From: CAIKBL01 sp050247235
Lineage (GTDB): Bacteria; Pseudomonadota; Gammaproteobacteria; Ga0077536
Direction: 5' to 3'
Length of the DNA: 64,000 nt
Assembly (NCBI GenBank): GCA_050247235.1
Contig: JBFWUN010000006.1
Coordinates: forward strand, 51,870-115,869
Within the stretch, counting starts at the first letter, position 1. Every line of letters begins with the position of its first letter. Made by a program: the position numbers and the translations under genes. Positions 34,762 to 44,381 of the stretch are shown here, piece by piece. The notes below the pieces were generated by a model. It ran no database searches. It saw only the letters and a program-made list of their open reading frames with translations, and was not told the origin of the DNA.

Positions 34762-35853
34762 ATGGACAACCTCAACACGTTCGCGCGCGAGGTCGCGCGA
34801 TGCCGCCGCGCCGTGACACCCGCCCTGCGCGGCGACGTGCTCGCGTGTGAACGCTGGATGCGCCTGCCCGGACAGGTGCCGCCCTGGCAGCCCACCGGGT
34901 GCCACGTGCAGGCAGGCCAGCAGTACAGCCTGTTCGCCGGCGGTCGCATCCGCTGGTCCCGCACGCACCCCGATCGCCACGGCGGCCCCTCGTTCCACCT
35001 GTGGGCGCGGGTGCGACCGGGCGGACGTTGCGTGAACCTGGCCGCGAACTCCGGCACGTTCACTGCGGATGTCAGCGGTGAGATCGAACTCGGGATCTAC
35101 ATGGGCCGGTGGCGTGACGCCGCGGGTACGCTCGCGACATCGCACGACCTCTACGCGCGACTGTCCGGCGAACTCGGCTGCTGGCTGGTCGTCTGGCGCC
35201 ACGCGGCGTTGACGGATCTCGCGCGCCTGCGTGCGGCCGTGCCGGCGTCGATCCTCGCAGCGGAAGAAGCGCGTCTCGCGGCGCCGGTCACACCGCCGGC
35301 CGGCTGGGACTACCTGCTCGATACCGGCCAATCCGAGATCTTCCGGGAATCGGTCTGCGACGGGCACCGCGCCATCGAGATCGAGGCCCGGGACGACCAG
35401 GGCATTCTCATCACCCCGGTCGACGTCCCGCTGACACCCGCCACCCGGCTTCAATGGACGTGGTGCGCGGACGCGCTGCCGAGCACGCTCGCGGAAGATC
35501 GGACCCATACGCATGACTACGTCGCGATTGCCGCCGAGTTCGACGACGGACGCGACCTGACCTGGAACTGGAGCGCTGCGCTCCCGCCGGAAACATACTT
35601 CGCGTGTCCCGTGCCCGCGTGGCGCGCGCGTGAGACGCACCTCGTCGTCCGCTGTGGCAACCCGGTGCCTGGCCGGTGGTACACGGAATCCCGCGCCGTC
35701 CACGCGGACGTCGCGCGGTCGATGGGCATGCCTGCCGGGCGGATCGTGCGCGTGTGGCTGATCGCACTGGCGACGTTTCAGCATGGCGTGGCCCGGGCGC
35801 GCTTTCGTGACATCGCGTTCGAATTCGATGACCACCGGGTCCGCGTGCTGTAG
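34762..35853 (+). CDS. DUF3047-like protein
   Basis: A 363-residue protein. Its C-terminal 190 residues match the outline of DUF3047: RLQWTWCADALP, an HDYVAIAAEFDDG strand, YFACPVPAWRARETHLVVRCG, GRWYTESRAVHADVARSMG and VWLIALATFQHGVARARFRDIAFEFD, as expected of a beta-sandwich. The N-terminal 170 residues (including PSFHLWARVRPGG) look like a second beta-rich domain. No signal peptide is seen, although DUF3047 proteins are usually exported. I use the ATG at 34762; the antisense and longer frames are shadows. Function unknown. Confidence 0.72.
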   Translation: MDNLNTFAREVARCRRAVTPALRGDVLACERWMRLPGQVPPWQPTGCHVQAGQQYSLFAGGRIRWSRTHPDRHGGPSFHLWARVRPGGRCVNLAANSGTFTADVSGEIELGIYMGRWRDAAGTLATSHDLYARLSGELGCWLVVWRHAALTDLARLRAAVPASILAAEEARLAAPVTPPAGWDYLLDTGQSEIFRESVCDGHRAIEIEARDDQGILITPVDVPLTPATRLQWTWCADALPSTLAEDRTHTHDYVAIAAEFDDGRDLTWNWSAALPPETYFACPVPAWRARETHLVVRCGNPVPGRWYTESRAVHADVARSMGMPAGRIVRVWLIALATFQHGVARARFRDIAFEFDDHRVRVL

Positions 35854-35860
35854 GCGTTTT

Positions 35861-35894
35861 CCGTCTCCGTGCTGCGTCCGCAGCACGGAGACGG
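35861..35894. terminator. Perfect 15-bp hairpin after DUF3047 gene
   Basis: A perfect 15-bp inverted repeat (CCGTCTCCGTGCTGC and its complement) with a four-base loop starts eight bases after the stop codon. It is preceded by TTTT but not followed by a T-run. Very stable, probably ends the transcript. Confidence 0.65.
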
Positions 35895-35968
35895 GCGCTG
35901 CATTCAAGCGCTGATTCGGTATAGTGTGCGGCCTTCGCGAACCCTTCATCGGATACAGGCCCACCCAC

Positions 35969-37615
35969 ATGAACGCCTACACCGCCAAGCCCTGGCTCAC
36001 CCAGTATCGCCCCGGCACGCCCGCCGACATCGTCCCCGAGTTCCCGCATGCGCTCGCAATGTTCAAGGCGGCCGTCGCGCGCGCGCCTGCGCAGACGCTC
36101 GTGTACTACTTCGACAAGGCACTGTCCGCGCAGGAAGTCGATCGGCTGAGCGATGCGTTCGCCTGCGCGCTCACGTCGCGCGGCTTCGCACGCGGCGACC
36201 GGGTCGCCGTGTATCTGCAGAACGTGCCACAGTTCGTGATCGCGATGCTCGGAACGTGGAAAGCGGGCGGCATCATGGTGTCCGTGAATCCGATGCTGCG
36301 TCACAAGGAGGTGTCGCTGATCCTGAACGACTCCGGCGCCCGCGTGCTGGTCACGCTCGAATCGCTGTACCACGAAGTCGCGGCGGCGGTGGTCCCCGAC
36401 AGCCGCGTGGAACACGTGTTCACCACGTCCGAACTCGAGTTCCTCGGCGAGCGCCCCGCGCTGCTCAAGGACTCAAAGCGCGTAGCGTGCAGCGGCGCCA
36501 GCGGCCTGCTGGAAACACTGCAGAGTTTCCTCGGGCAGCAGCCCGCACCCGTCGCGATCAACAGCACCGACACGGCGCTGCTCACTTACACGTCGGGCAC
36601 GACCGGGCCGCCGAAGGGCGCGATGAACACGCATGCGAATATCGTCCACAACACGCAGACCTACCGCGAGTGGATGAACCTGTCATCGGCGGACGTGATC
36701 CTCGGCGTCGCACCGCTCTTCCACATCACGGGACTCATCGCGCAGATCACCACGTCCTTCCTGCTGCCTTGTCCGCAGATCCTCTACTACCGGTTCGAGC
36801 CCGCCACCACTGCGGAACTGATCGAGAAACATGGCGCGACGTTCGTCGTCGCGTCCATTACCGTGTACATCGCACTGATGAACAGCGATGAGGCACGCAA
36901 GCGCAACTTCTCGACATTGAAGAAGGTGTACAGCGGCGGAGCGCCAGTCGCGCCGGCCACGGTGGAAGCGTTCCAGAAGCAGTTCGGCGCTTACATTCAC
37001 AACATCTACGGAATGACGGAAACGACCAGCCCCACGCACGCGGTACCTCTCGGCGCTGACGCGCCGGTGGATCCCAATACCGGCGCGCTGTCGGTCGGCG
37101 TGCCGGTCTGCGGTGCGGTGGTGCATATCGTCGATGACGACGGCAATCCCGTGCCGGTCGGCGAGGTCGGGGAGCTCGTCAGCGGCGGACCGATGGTCGT
37201 GCCTGGCTACTGGCAGAAGCCCGAAGAGTCTGCGAAGAGTTTCGAACCCCGCGGCATCCATACCGGGGACGTCGGTTTCATGGACGAGAAGGGCTGGTTC
37301 TACATCGTCGATCGCAAGAAGGACCTGATCATCGCGTCCGGCTACAAGGTGTGGCCGCGCGAAGTGGAGGATGTACTGTACACGCACCCGGCGGTGCGCG
37401 AGGCGGCGGTCGTCGGCGTGGTGGATGCGTACCGGGGCGAATCCGTGAAGGCCTTCGTCAGCCTGAGGCCAGGCGCGAGCGCGACGCCGGCCGACATCAT
37501 CGAGTTCTGCAAGGATCGCATGGCGGCCTACAAGCGACCCCGCGAAATCGAAATCGTCGAGGATCTGCCGAAGACCGCGAGCGGCAAGATCATGCGCCGC
37601 GAGCTGCGCAAGTAA
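35969..37615 (+). CDS. AMP-forming acyl-CoA synthetase/ligase
   Basis: A 548-residue adenylate-forming enzyme. The P-loop is LTYTSGTTGPPKGA, followed by FHITGLIAQ, NIYGMTETTSPTHA, HTGDVGFMDEKGWFYIVDRKKD and the catalytic lysine in KTASGKIMRREL, so both half-reactions should work. It resembles medium- and long-chain or aromatic acyl-CoA ligases; substrate is unknown. A TATAGT hexamer (35920-35925) may be its -10. The start at 35969 is the ATG preceding AYTAKPWLTQY; the ribosome site is weak. The next gene is an MFS carrier, which might import its substrate. Confidence 0.9.
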   Translation: MNAYTAKPWLTQYRPGTPADIVPEFPHALAMFKAAVARAPAQTLVYYFDKALSAQEVDRLSDAFACALTSRGFARGDRVAVYLQNVPQFVIAMLGTWKAGGIMVSVNPMLRHKEVSLILNDSGARVLVTLESLYHEVAAAVVPDSRVEHVFTTSELEFLGERPALLKDSKRVACSGASGLLETLQSFLGQQPAPVAINSTDTALLTYTSGTTGPPKGAMNTHANIVHNTQTYREWMNLSSADVILGVAPLFHITGLIAQITTSFLLPCPQILYYRFEPATTAELIEKHGATFVVASITVYIALMNSDEARKRNFSTLKKVYSGGAPVAPATVEAFQKQFGAYIHNIYGMTETTSPTHAVPLGADAPVDPNTGALSVGVPVCGAVVHIVDDDGNPVPVGEVGELVSGGPMVVPGYWQKPEESAKSFEPRGIHTGDVGFMDEKGWFYIVDRKKDLIIASGYKVWPREVEDVLYTHPAVREAAVVGVVDAYRGESVKAFVSLRPGASATPADIIEFCKDRMAAYKRPREIEIVEDLPKTASGKIMRRELRK

Positions 37616-37629
37616 CCGTGGCGCGGCAT

Positions 37630-37657
37630 GCGACGCACCCCGCAGCGGGTGCGTCGC
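37630..37657 (+). terminator. Hairpin between acyl-CoA ligase and MFS genes
   Basis: An 11-bp perfect inverted repeat (GCGACGCACCC / GGGTGCGTCGC) with a six-base loop starts 15 bases after the ligase stop codon. No T-run follows, so attenuation is possible rather than full termination. Confidence 0.5.
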
Positions 37658-37676
37658 GCCTCCTTCAAGTCATTGC

Positions 37677-38891
37677 GTGACGGTCCCGGCACGACCCCGC
37701 GATCCGCCCGCGCGGATTTCACCGTGGGAACTGCTCGGACTTGCGCTGGTCGCGCAGGTTACCGTCTCGCTCGTCACCCAGGGTGTCCCGACACTCGCAC
37801 CGTTCCTGCAGGAAGACCTGGCGCTGACACGGGGCGAGGTGGGGCTGTTCAATTCAGCAATCATGGCGGGCTCGTTCGTCGCACTGTTCTATGCGGGCTC
37901 GCTGGTCGATCTCAAGGGAGAACGCGCGGCGCTGGTGTGGGGCAACGTGCTCGTCGGGGTGAGCTGCCTCGCGACCCTGGCGGCACCGGATTTCGCCTCC
38001 GCGCTGGCCGTGTTCTTCGTGACAGGGATCGGGGCGTCCTTCGCGACACCCGCGGGCAGCCGGACCGTGATGCGCTGGTTCGCGCCAGGCCGCCGCGGCA
38101 CGGCGATGGGCGTGCGCCAGACCGGTATCCCGCTCGGCGGCGCGCTCGCGGCAGCCGCCTTGCCGCTCGTCGCGCTCGCCGCCGGCTGGCGTTGGGCAAT
38201 CGTGGTGAGCGGCATTGCCAATCTCGTGGGCGCGGCCGTATGTGCGTGGCGCTACCCGGCGCCGACGCAGACTGAGCGGGCGGCCGCCCGGGCCGCCCCT
38301 TCATACGGTTTCCGGGAACTCCTGACCCGCGACATCCTGCTGCTCGGGCTGGCGGGCGCGCTGCTGCCACTCGGGCAGTTTGCCCTCGTGACCTATCTTG
38401 CGATCTACCTGCGCGAAACCCAGAACATCCCCGTCACGACCTCCGCGCTCCTGCTCGTCGGCGCGCAGATCGCGGGCGCGGCGGGGCGGCTTTCGTGGGG
38501 CGTGTGGAGCGACCGGGTTTTCCGCGGGCGGCGCAAACCCGCGCTGATGGCGGCAGGCGCCTTTTCCGCGCTCGGTTCGCTGCTTCTCGGCTGGGTCCCC
38601 GATGGCACGCCGTGGTGGGCCATCGGACTGCTCGTCGTCGCCTACGCGTTCAACGCGATCGGCTGGCACGGAAGCTGGATCGCGCTGGTTTCCGAGATCG
38701 CCGGCCCGGACAAACAGGGTCGCACGATCGGCGTCGCGATGACGGTGATGTACGCCGGCATCATCCTGCTGCCGCCGCTGTTCGGCGTGTTCGTCGATCT
38801 CACTCACCACTGGGCGACCGCCTGGTCGCTGCTGGCGATCGGACTGATGGCCGGAACCCTGCTCGTGGCCCCGGTCCGCGAGCCCGCCTGA
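37677..38891 (+). CDS. MFS transporter
   Basis: A 404-residue inner-membrane carrier with 12 predicted helices in two halves. The loop 2-3 motif AGSLVDLKGERAALVWG and the RQTGIPLGGALAAAALP stretch in helix 5 (motif C-like) are those of the major facilitator superfamily. The start is a GTG at 37677. It resembles nitrate/cyanate or organic-acid-type carriers only loosely, so substrate is open. It lies 61 bases after the acyl-CoA ligase. Confidence 0.88.
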   Translation: MTVPARPRDPPARISPWELLGLALVAQVTVSLVTQGVPTLAPFLQEDLALTRGEVGLFNSAIMAGSFVALFYAGSLVDLKGERAALVWGNVLVGVSCLATLAAPDFASALAVFFVTGIGASFATPAGSRTVMRWFAPGRRGTAMGVRQTGIPLGGALAAAALPLVALAAGWRWAIVVSGIANLVGAAVCAWRYPAPTQTERAAARAAPSYGFRELLTRDILLLGLAGALLPLGQFALVTYLAIYLRETQNIPVTTSALLLVGAQIAGAAGRLSWGVWSDRVFRGRRKPALMAAGAFSALGSLLLGWVPDGTPWWAIGLLVVAYAFNAIGWHGSWIALVSEIAGPDKQGRTIGVAMTVMYAGIILLPPLFGVFVDLTHHWATAWSLLAIGLMAGTLLVAPVREPA

Positions 38892-38907
38892 GACGCCTTG
38901 ACTCAGG
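38887..38907 (+). terminator. Weak terminator-like hairpin after MFS gene
   Basis: A 6-bp inverted repeat (CCTGAG / CTCAGG) with a nine-base loop begins inside the stop region of the MFS gene and is followed by GGATTTTG 9 bases later. Short but reminiscent of an intrinsic terminator. Confidence 0.35.
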
Positions 38908-39051
38908 TCGTTCGGGATTTTGTCTGGTCGTCTGGAGATATTTTCTTGTAAACGTTCACAGTTCGTGACAATCCGACTGGCCACGCGAACCCGGCGCGCT
39001 AGTCTTCTCCTCGCCCGTCACAAAAATTCGATCACGCGCAGGGAGTACCCG

Positions 39052-39483
39052 ATGACCACGAACCGTTTCGCCTCGAAGAAGGATCCCACGTTCATCACGG
39101 CCTGCGCCGGTACCGCTGGCGTCTGCCTGATCGGCTTTGGCGTACTGCTCAGCCAGGGGCTGGCAGGCGCGGGGCTGCTGATCGCACCGCTGCTGGTGGC
39201 GGGCATTGCGCTGCCACTCTGGCTGTTGTTTGCGACCGATTACCGGTTCGAGGAACGCACGCTGGTGGTTCGCGGCGGACCGTTCCGATGGCGTATCCGC
39301 ATCCACGAGATCAACACGGTGCGCCCGACCCACAACTTCGTGACCGCCCCCGCACTGTCCGGGGATCGGTTGTGCATCGATTACGGAGATGGCAAAGCAC
39401 TGGAGATTTCGCCCGACGACACGGAGTCGTTCGTGACCGAACTCCAGTCACGCGGTGGTCCTCCACTCTGCGTGGCGGACTGA
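39052..39483 (+). CDS. Small membrane protein with bacterial PH domain (DUF1200-like)
   Basis: A 143-residue protein with two membrane helices (about residues 12-34 and 41-63) followed by a soluble PH-like domain: YRFEERTLVVRGGPFRWRI, IHEINTVRPTHNF, ALSGDRLCIDYGDGKALEISP and DDTESFVTELQSR. GGGAG before the ATG at 39052 fixes the start. Family function is unknown; the domain probably faces the cytoplasm. Confidence 0.85.
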   Translation: MTTNRFASKKDPTFITACAGTAGVCLIGFGVLLSQGLAGAGLLIAPLLVAGIALPLWLLFATDYRFEERTLVVRGGPFRWRIRIHEINTVRPTHNFVTAPALSGDRLCIDYGDGKALEISPDDTESFVTELQSRGGPPLCVAD

Positions 39484-39498
39484 CGTACGGTGGGGCCC

Positions 39499-39535
39499 GC
39501 GATGACGTGCGCCCGAGTGCGGCGCACGTCATCGC
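39499..39535. terminator. Perfect 15-bp bidirectional hairpin between convergent genes
   Basis: GCGATGACGTGCGCC and its exact complement flank a seven-base loop in the 58-base gap between the PH-domain gene (plus) and the TonB-dependent receptor (minus). No T-run; likely a shared transcript end. Confidence 0.65.
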
Positions 39536-39541
39536 CCGCGA

Positions 39542-41824
39542 TCAGTCCCAGCTGAAACGGATACTGCCGCCAATCCAGCGCGGCATCCCGTAATACTGCT
39601 CGGTCATCCCGAGCACGGTGGCAAGGTCGAACGTCTGCACCAGGTATTCCTCGTCGGCGAGATTGTTCACGAACAATGCCGCTTCCCAGCGTTCGTCTTC
39701 GGTGGTGTAGCTCATCCGGGCGTTCGCCACGGCGTAACCGTCTTCGGTTACCGCCGGCGATCGGGTCAGGCTGAAGAACACTTCCGAGCGGTACTGGAAG
39801 TCCGCCTGCACGGCGAGGTTGCCCTGCCATGCTGGCCACTGGTAGCGCACCAGCCCGTTCAGGTTCCACTCCGGGGACTGAACCGGTACGGTGTCCTCGC
39901 GACCACGCCCTACCCCGAGATCGACGTCCTTGATCTCAACGTCCAGCCAGCTGACACCGAACAGCATGTCCAGCCCTTCGAGCGGCGAAGCCTGCAGTTC
40001 CAGTTCCATGCCCTTGCTGTCGGCATCGGCGTTGAAGATGAACGTGGACAGCCCGACGATGCGGAAGGCCTGGTAGTCCTGGTAGTCGTAGTAGAAGAAC
40101 GATCCGTTCAGGCGCGCCAGGCCGCCAAAGAGCGACTGCTTGAACCCGATCTCGAAGGCATCGAGTTTCTCCTCGTCGAACCGCATCAGTGCATCGTCAA
40201 GCGGCAGGAACCCCGTGGGTGAAGTGCCGGTCAGATCGGTGATATCGAGCGGCGCGTTGAAGCCGCCGCCCTTGACGCCGCGGTTCCAGCTCACGTACCC
40301 GAGGAAATCGTCAGTGGGCTTCCAGTCCAACTGCACTTTGGCCGACCATAATCCACGGTCGAGTTCGCCTGCGTAGGTTCCCGCATTCAGGACCACATTC
40401 GGGTTGCCGTTGCGATTGCGGATGCCCGGCTGGAAATCGACGATGTTGTTCTGGTAGCGGTGTTCCTTCTGCTCTTCGATCCAGCGGACACCCGCGATCC
40501 CCGTGAAGTGCGGCGTCAGGTCGTATTCCACCTGGCCGAAGAACGAATAGCTCGTCGTCTCGGTCGTGTAAGGGTTGTCGTTGCCGAGGAACGTGCCGTC
40601 GCCCTCGGCCACCGTCCCGAATGCCCCCGCGGGCGCATCGACGAAGTTCACCCCGAGGCCGAGCAGCGGGGTTTCGGCCCCGTTGGCATCGTTGACTTCG
40701 ATGTCGAGGAAGTAGAACCCCGTCACCCAGCGCGTCCTCTCGGTCTCGCCGTTGAGGCGCAGTTCCTGCGAAAACTGGTCCGCATCGGTGGACAGGAAGA
40801 AATTGAAGTCTGCAAACGGCGAGGCATCCGAGTCCTCGATGTAGTCGCGCTTGATGTGCTGGAAGTCGGTGATCGACGTCAGCTTGAGGCCGTCGCGGAT
40901 ATCCCACTTGAACGTGCCGCTCGATCCCCAGGTTTCCATATCCTGGTGGCCGAACTTGTCGTAGTCGCCCGCGAAGACGTCACCGTCGGTATCCACGTAC
41001 CCGTTGAAGTTCGGCAGGCCCGGGGTCAGGAATCCGGTGAAACCGTCGTTGCTGGCTGATGTCACGTTTTCCCAGATGCCGGTGCGGATCTGTTGCAGTG
41101 CGCCGCGGACGTTGACGAGCAGCTCCGTATTGTCCGTGGGGAGGAACAGCACCTGGCCGCGCGCGGCGTAGTCGTTGGCATTGTTCACATCATCGCCCAG
41201 CACGCGGTTCTCGATGTAACCATCGTTGTGATGGGTCGCGATCGACAGGCGGCTGAAGATCTTGTCGGTGATCCCGCCGCCGACTGCCCCTTCGAACTTG
41301 ACCTGGCCGTACTCACCGCCCGTGAGCTGGCTGTAGCCATTGAATTCAGCGGTGGGCTTGCGTGTCACATAGTGCGCGAGGCCACCCGTCGCGTTGCGCC
41401 CGAACAGGGTCCCCTGCGGACCGCGCAGGATTTCCACGCGCTCCATGTCGAACATCTGGAAGCCGGCACTCGACATCTGGCTGAGATAGACCTCGTCGAT
41501 GTAAACCGACACCGGACTTTCCTGGTTGCTGACGAAGTCGTTCTGCGCGACGCCACGGATCGCGATTGCGAAGTTCGAGGGTCCGTTGGGCTGGATGGTG
41601 CTGACCCCAGGGGCCAGCGCGGTCACGTCCTGGGCGTTCGTGAACCCCAGCTGTTGCAGCTGCTTGCCGCTGAATGCCGCCACCGAGATACCCACGTCCT
41701 GCACGCTCTGCTCGCGCTTCTGTGCCGTGGTGACCACCTCCTCGAGCACTTCGGCCGAGGCCGGCGCCAGGGCCATTCCCGTCGTCGCCGCCGCGATTGC
41801 CGCGGCCAATCGAGTGAGTCTCAT
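39542..41824 (-). CDS. TonB-dependent outer-membrane receptor
   Basis: A 760-residue precursor. A signal peptide (RLTRLAAAIAAATTGMALAPASA) precedes a plug domain with VVTTAQKREQSVQDVGISV, RGVAQNDFVSN and ERVEILRGPQGTLFGRNATGG; a 22-strand barrel follows, and the protein ends in IRFSWD with aromatic residues for BAM recognition. The start at 41824 places GGGGGA at the right distance; the ATG six bases upstream is too close. It belongs to the large family typical of complex substrates (for example steroids or aromatic compounds) rather than siderophores, judged by the plug start. It sits at the end of the TonB operon, so it is the likely client of that system. Confidence 0.92.
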   Translation of the reverse strand: MRLTRLAAAIAAATTGMALAPASAEVLEEVVTTAQKREQSVQDVGISVAAFSGKQLQQLGFTNAQDVTALAPGVSTIQPNGPSNFAIAIRGVAQNDFVSNQESPVSVYIDEVYLSQMSSAGFQMFDMERVEILRGPQGTLFGRNATGGLAHYVTRKPTAEFNGYSQLTGGEYGQVKFEGAVGGGITDKIFSRLSIATHHNDGYIENRVLGDDVNNANDYAARGQVLFLPTDNTELLVNVRGALQQIRTGIWENVTSASNDGFTGFLTPGLPNFNGYVDTDGDVFAGDYDKFGHQDMETWGSSGTFKWDIRDGLKLTSITDFQHIKRDYIEDSDASPFADFNFFLSTDADQFSQELRLNGETERTRWVTGFYFLDIEVNDANGAETPLLGLGVNFVDAPAGAFGTVAEGDGTFLGNDNPYTTETTSYSFFGQVEYDLTPHFTGIAGVRWIEEQKEHRYQNNIVDFQPGIRNRNGNPNVVLNAGTYAGELDRGLWSAKVQLDWKPTDDFLGYVSWNRGVKGGGFNAPLDITDLTGTSPTGFLPLDDALMRFDEEKLDAFEIGFKQSLFGGLARLNGSFFYYDYQDYQAFRIVGLSTFIFNADADSKGMELELQASPLEGLDMLFGVSWLDVEIKDVDLGVGRGREDTVPVQSPEWNLNGLVRYQWPAWQGNLAVQADFQYRSEVFFSLTRSPAVTEDGYAVANARMSYTTEDERWEAALFVNNLADEEYLVQTFDLATVLGMTEQYYGMPRWIGGSIRFSWD

Positions 41825-41896
41825 ACGCATTCCCCCTGTCTGTTCACGAATTCCGGCCGGACGCATTCACGCCGGCGCCTGTCCCCGCTTCCTGCC

Positions 41897-43240
41897 TCAG
41901 CCCTCGATGCCTTCGAGCAGCTTGTCCGTCGCGCGCGGCGCACTATCCGGCAGCACCTGCTGCATCGTCCGTCGCCGCTCGATTTCCGTGTCCACGAACC
42001 CGATCCACTGGCGTGCGAGGCGCGCGCTGCGCTGATCGCGTGACGCCTGCACAAAAGCTTCACGCGCGCGCTCGAGCTGCTGGCGATTGAACAGCGCCAT
42101 GCCAAGCATCACCTGCGCGAGGTCGGGTCGTTTGACGCCGCCCTTGGCGAGCGCCTGTTCCGCCGCCTTCGCCGCTTCGTCCCACCGGCTGAGATTGAGA
42201 AACGACTGCGCGAGACGGATGTACAGTTCGCCGTTGCCCGACAGCGCTGCCGCGCGCTCGAGCGGACCAATCGCCCTGGCGTCCTCGCGCGCCTGGTACC
42301 ACGCCTGCGACAGCAGTACCAGGTGCTTTTCGTCCGCCGGCAGCAGCTTCGCATCGATCTTCGTCGCGAGCAGCTTCGCCGCCTTGTACGGCTGGCCGTG
42401 CAGGAGGTAGAGATTCGCCAGGTTCTCCACCTGGTTGGCGCCCGCCAGGTACCCGGATTCGAACAGGGTTTCCGTCAGCGCGAGCTGTTTGCGCGTGTCA
42501 CCAAGCTCGCTGTAGACAGCGGCCAACGTCAGCAGGTACTCGTCCTTGGGGTACAGGCGCACCAGTTCCTTCATGACGCCGACCATCTTGGGATAGTCCT
42601 TCAGCTCGTGGTAGCAGCCACGCAGCAGCAGCAGCCAGTTCTCCTGCGGCGGCTTGCCCTGCGCCTTGTACCAGTCGATGGCCTGCTGGATCGACGGGAT
42701 CGCGCGCGCGAAGTCGCGCAGCTGGTAGTGCGCCTGGCCGACGAGCAGGAACAGGTCGGCGCTCGGCTCAGCGACGGCTTTCATCAGGCGCTCCGCCGTG
42801 GCGAGCGCCTCACGGTATTTCTCCTGCGTGAAGTACAGCTGCGCCTGCGTCTTCAACGTGGACTGCACCAGGGCCTCCGGAAGATCCGGCTGCGCAAGCA
42901 CCTTCTCGTAGGCCGCGATCGCCTCGCCGTACTGCTCCTGGAGGTAGTGCACGTAGGCGGCGAGGTTCCACACCTGCGCGGTCTCGTAGGGCGTCAGCTC
43001 GGCTTTGCCCCGCAGCTCCGCGGTGGCGGCCAGCGCGCCGCGGTAGTCCTTCTTCTCCAGCAACGCCTGGGCGGCCTGGAGTTTCTCGAACACCGGCTGG
43101 CTCATCGCCACGGTCTGGCGCGTGGCTGCGGGTTCATCTGCTTCGGCCGCGCCGGCAACTCCGGACACGCCGGCAATTCCGACGATTGCCAGCGCCAGCA
43201 GGGCTGGTCTCCATCCGCGGGGAATCGGTCGAGATGCCAT
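41897..43240 (-). CDS. Tetratricopeptide repeat protein of TonB operon
   Basis: A 447-residue exported protein. A signal peptide (LLALAIVGIAGVSGVAGA, about residues 11-29) is followed by about ten TPR-like helical repeats, for example QVWNLAAYVHYLQEQYGEAIAAY and AQLYFTQEKYREALATAERLM. It begins five bases after tonB. Proteins of this kind are regularly encoded with DUF3450, TtpC, ExbB, ExbD and TonB in gammaproteobacteria. It probably scaffolds the periplasmic side of the complex; details are unknown. Confidence 0.85.
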   Translation of the reverse strand: MASRPIPRGWRPALLALAIVGIAGVSGVAGAAEADEPAATRQTVAMSQPVFEKLQAAQALLEKKDYRGALAATAELRGKAELTPYETAQVWNLAAYVHYLQEQYGEAIAAYEKVLAQPDLPEALVQSTLKTQAQLYFTQEKYREALATAERLMKAVAEPSADLFLLVGQAHYQLRDFARAIPSIQQAIDWYKAQGKPPQENWLLLLRGCYHELKDYPKMVGVMKELVRLYPKDEYLLTLAAVYSELGDTRKQLALTETLFESGYLAGANQVENLANLYLLHGQPYKAAKLLATKIDAKLLPADEKHLVLLSQAWYQAREDARAIGPLERAAALSGNGELYIRLAQSFLNLSRWDEAAKAAEQALAKGGVKRPDLAQVMLGMALFNRQQLERAREAFVQASRDQRSARLARQWIGFVDTEIERRRTMQQVLPDSAPRATDKLLEGIEG

Positions 43241-43245
43241 GTCCG

Positions 43246-43923
43246 TCAGTCTTCGAGCTTGTAGGTGAACTTGTTGCGCACGCCAGGCACGTCTACCGCC
43301 TGGCCGTCCACGATGCGCGGCTTGTACTTGAACTTCTGGGCGGCGAGCACCGAGGGTTTCGCAAAGACATCGTGCGAGCATTGCGATTCCACCACCTTCA
43401 CGCCGCTGACTGTCCCTTGTCGCGTAACCGTGTACTCGACCACGCAGAAACCCTCGATGCCGCGACTGATCGCCCGCTCGGGGTAGATCGGCGCGATCTT
43501 CGCGAGCGGCAGGAAATCCCCCTCGCCCACCCCGAGACTGAACCCGGCCCCCGACAGTTCGATGTCGGTCTCGACGGGTGGCGCGGTCACCGCGATTTTC
43601 TCGGCCGAGGGCCGCGCATCCTCCAGCTTTGGCGCCGGCGGCTGGGGCGGCGGCGGCGCCGGCGGTGGCGGCTTCTCCGGCTTGGTCTGGCGGCGCTGCA
43701 CGATCTCCTCCCGCTTCACCCGCACGAAATCGAGCAGGTGACCCCGCTTCGCTTCGTCCAGCGTGCCCTCCGCGCCCGCGATCAGGCGGTGCATCGCCCA
43801 CAGCAACCCGAGCGTGACCATCGCGGCCAGCAGGACGCCGACGATTACCCGCAGCGCGTAACGCGCGGTATCGTCGCGCGCGAACCCCGGGTCGGCGGGG
43901 TCGAAAGGCGTGGTGGAGGTCAT
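43246..43923 (-). CDS. tonB: Energy transducer TonB
   Basis: A 225-residue TonB: one N-terminal membrane helix (VIVGVLLAAMVTLGLLWAM), a proline-rich linker (EKPPPPAPPPPQPPAPK) that spans the periplasm, and the C-terminal TonB domain with YPERAISRGIEGFCVVEYTV and QKFKYKPRIVDG. It carries proton-motive force from ExbBD to outer-membrane receptors. The start may be the ATG at 43923 (used) or a GTG at 43941 that overlaps the exbD stop codon. Confidence 0.92.
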   Translation of the reverse strand: MTSTTPFDPADPGFARDDTARYALRVIVGVLLAAMVTLGLLWAMHRLIAGAEGTLDEAKRGHLLDFVRVKREEIVQRRQTKPEKPPPPAPPPPQPPAPKLEDARPSAEKIAVTAPPVETDIELSGAGFSLGVGEGDFLPLAKIAPIYPERAISRGIEGFCVVEYTVTRQGTVSGVKVVESQCSHDVFAKPSVLAAQKFKYKPRIVDGQAVDVPGVRNKFTYKLED

Positions 43924-43937
43924 CGCCGCGGCCGCAG

Positions 43938-44348
43938 TCACTGCGCCTCGGTTGCGATGGCCACATTGAACACCCCGGCGGCCCGCGCGGCGTCCATCAC
44001 CTCGATCAGGGTCTTGGTGTTCGATCCCTCGTCCGCCTGGATCACCACCGAGCCCTGCGGATTCTCCGCGTGCAGGCGCTCGATGTTGGCACGCACGGAG
44101 CGCACGTCGATCTGCCGGCGGTCGATCCACACGTTGTTGTTCGCGTCGATCGCCACCAGGATGTTCGCCTTCTCCTGGGTGACCGCGGTCGCCGCGTCCG
44201 GACGGTTGACATCGATCCCGGCTTCCTTGACGAACGTGGCGGTCACGATGAAGAAGATCAGCATGATGAAGACGACGTCGAGCATCGGCGTCAGGTCGAT
44301 GCCGGATTCGTCGTCAACGCTTTGACTGCTGCTGCCGAGACGTCGCAT
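43938..44348 (-). CDS. exbD: Biopolymer transport protein ExbD
   Basis: A 136-residue ExbD/TolR protein. A single membrane helix (VVFIMLIFFIVTATFV) contains the start DLTPMLDVV with Asp24, the protonatable residue of the family. The periplasmic domain has VWIDRRQIDV and VVIQADEGSNTKTLIEVMD. GGGAG precedes the ATG. It lies between exbB and tonB with short gaps, as in other TonB2-type operons. Confidence 0.92.
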   Translation of the reverse strand: MRRLGSSSQSVDDESGIDLTPMLDVVFIMLIFFIVTATFVKEAGIDVNRPDAATAVTQEKANILVAIDANNNVWIDRRQIDVRSVRANIERLHAENPQGSVVIQADEGSNTKTLIEVMDAARAAGVFNVAIATEAQ

Positions 44349-44381
44349 ACACGCTTGACTCCCGCGGGTGACAGGCCCGCG

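Noticed and set aside
34714..35970. 418-residue open frame on the minus strand
   Set aside because: Competes with the DUF3047-like frame, which has recognisable strands and ends just before a hairpin; the minus frame has no family resemblance.
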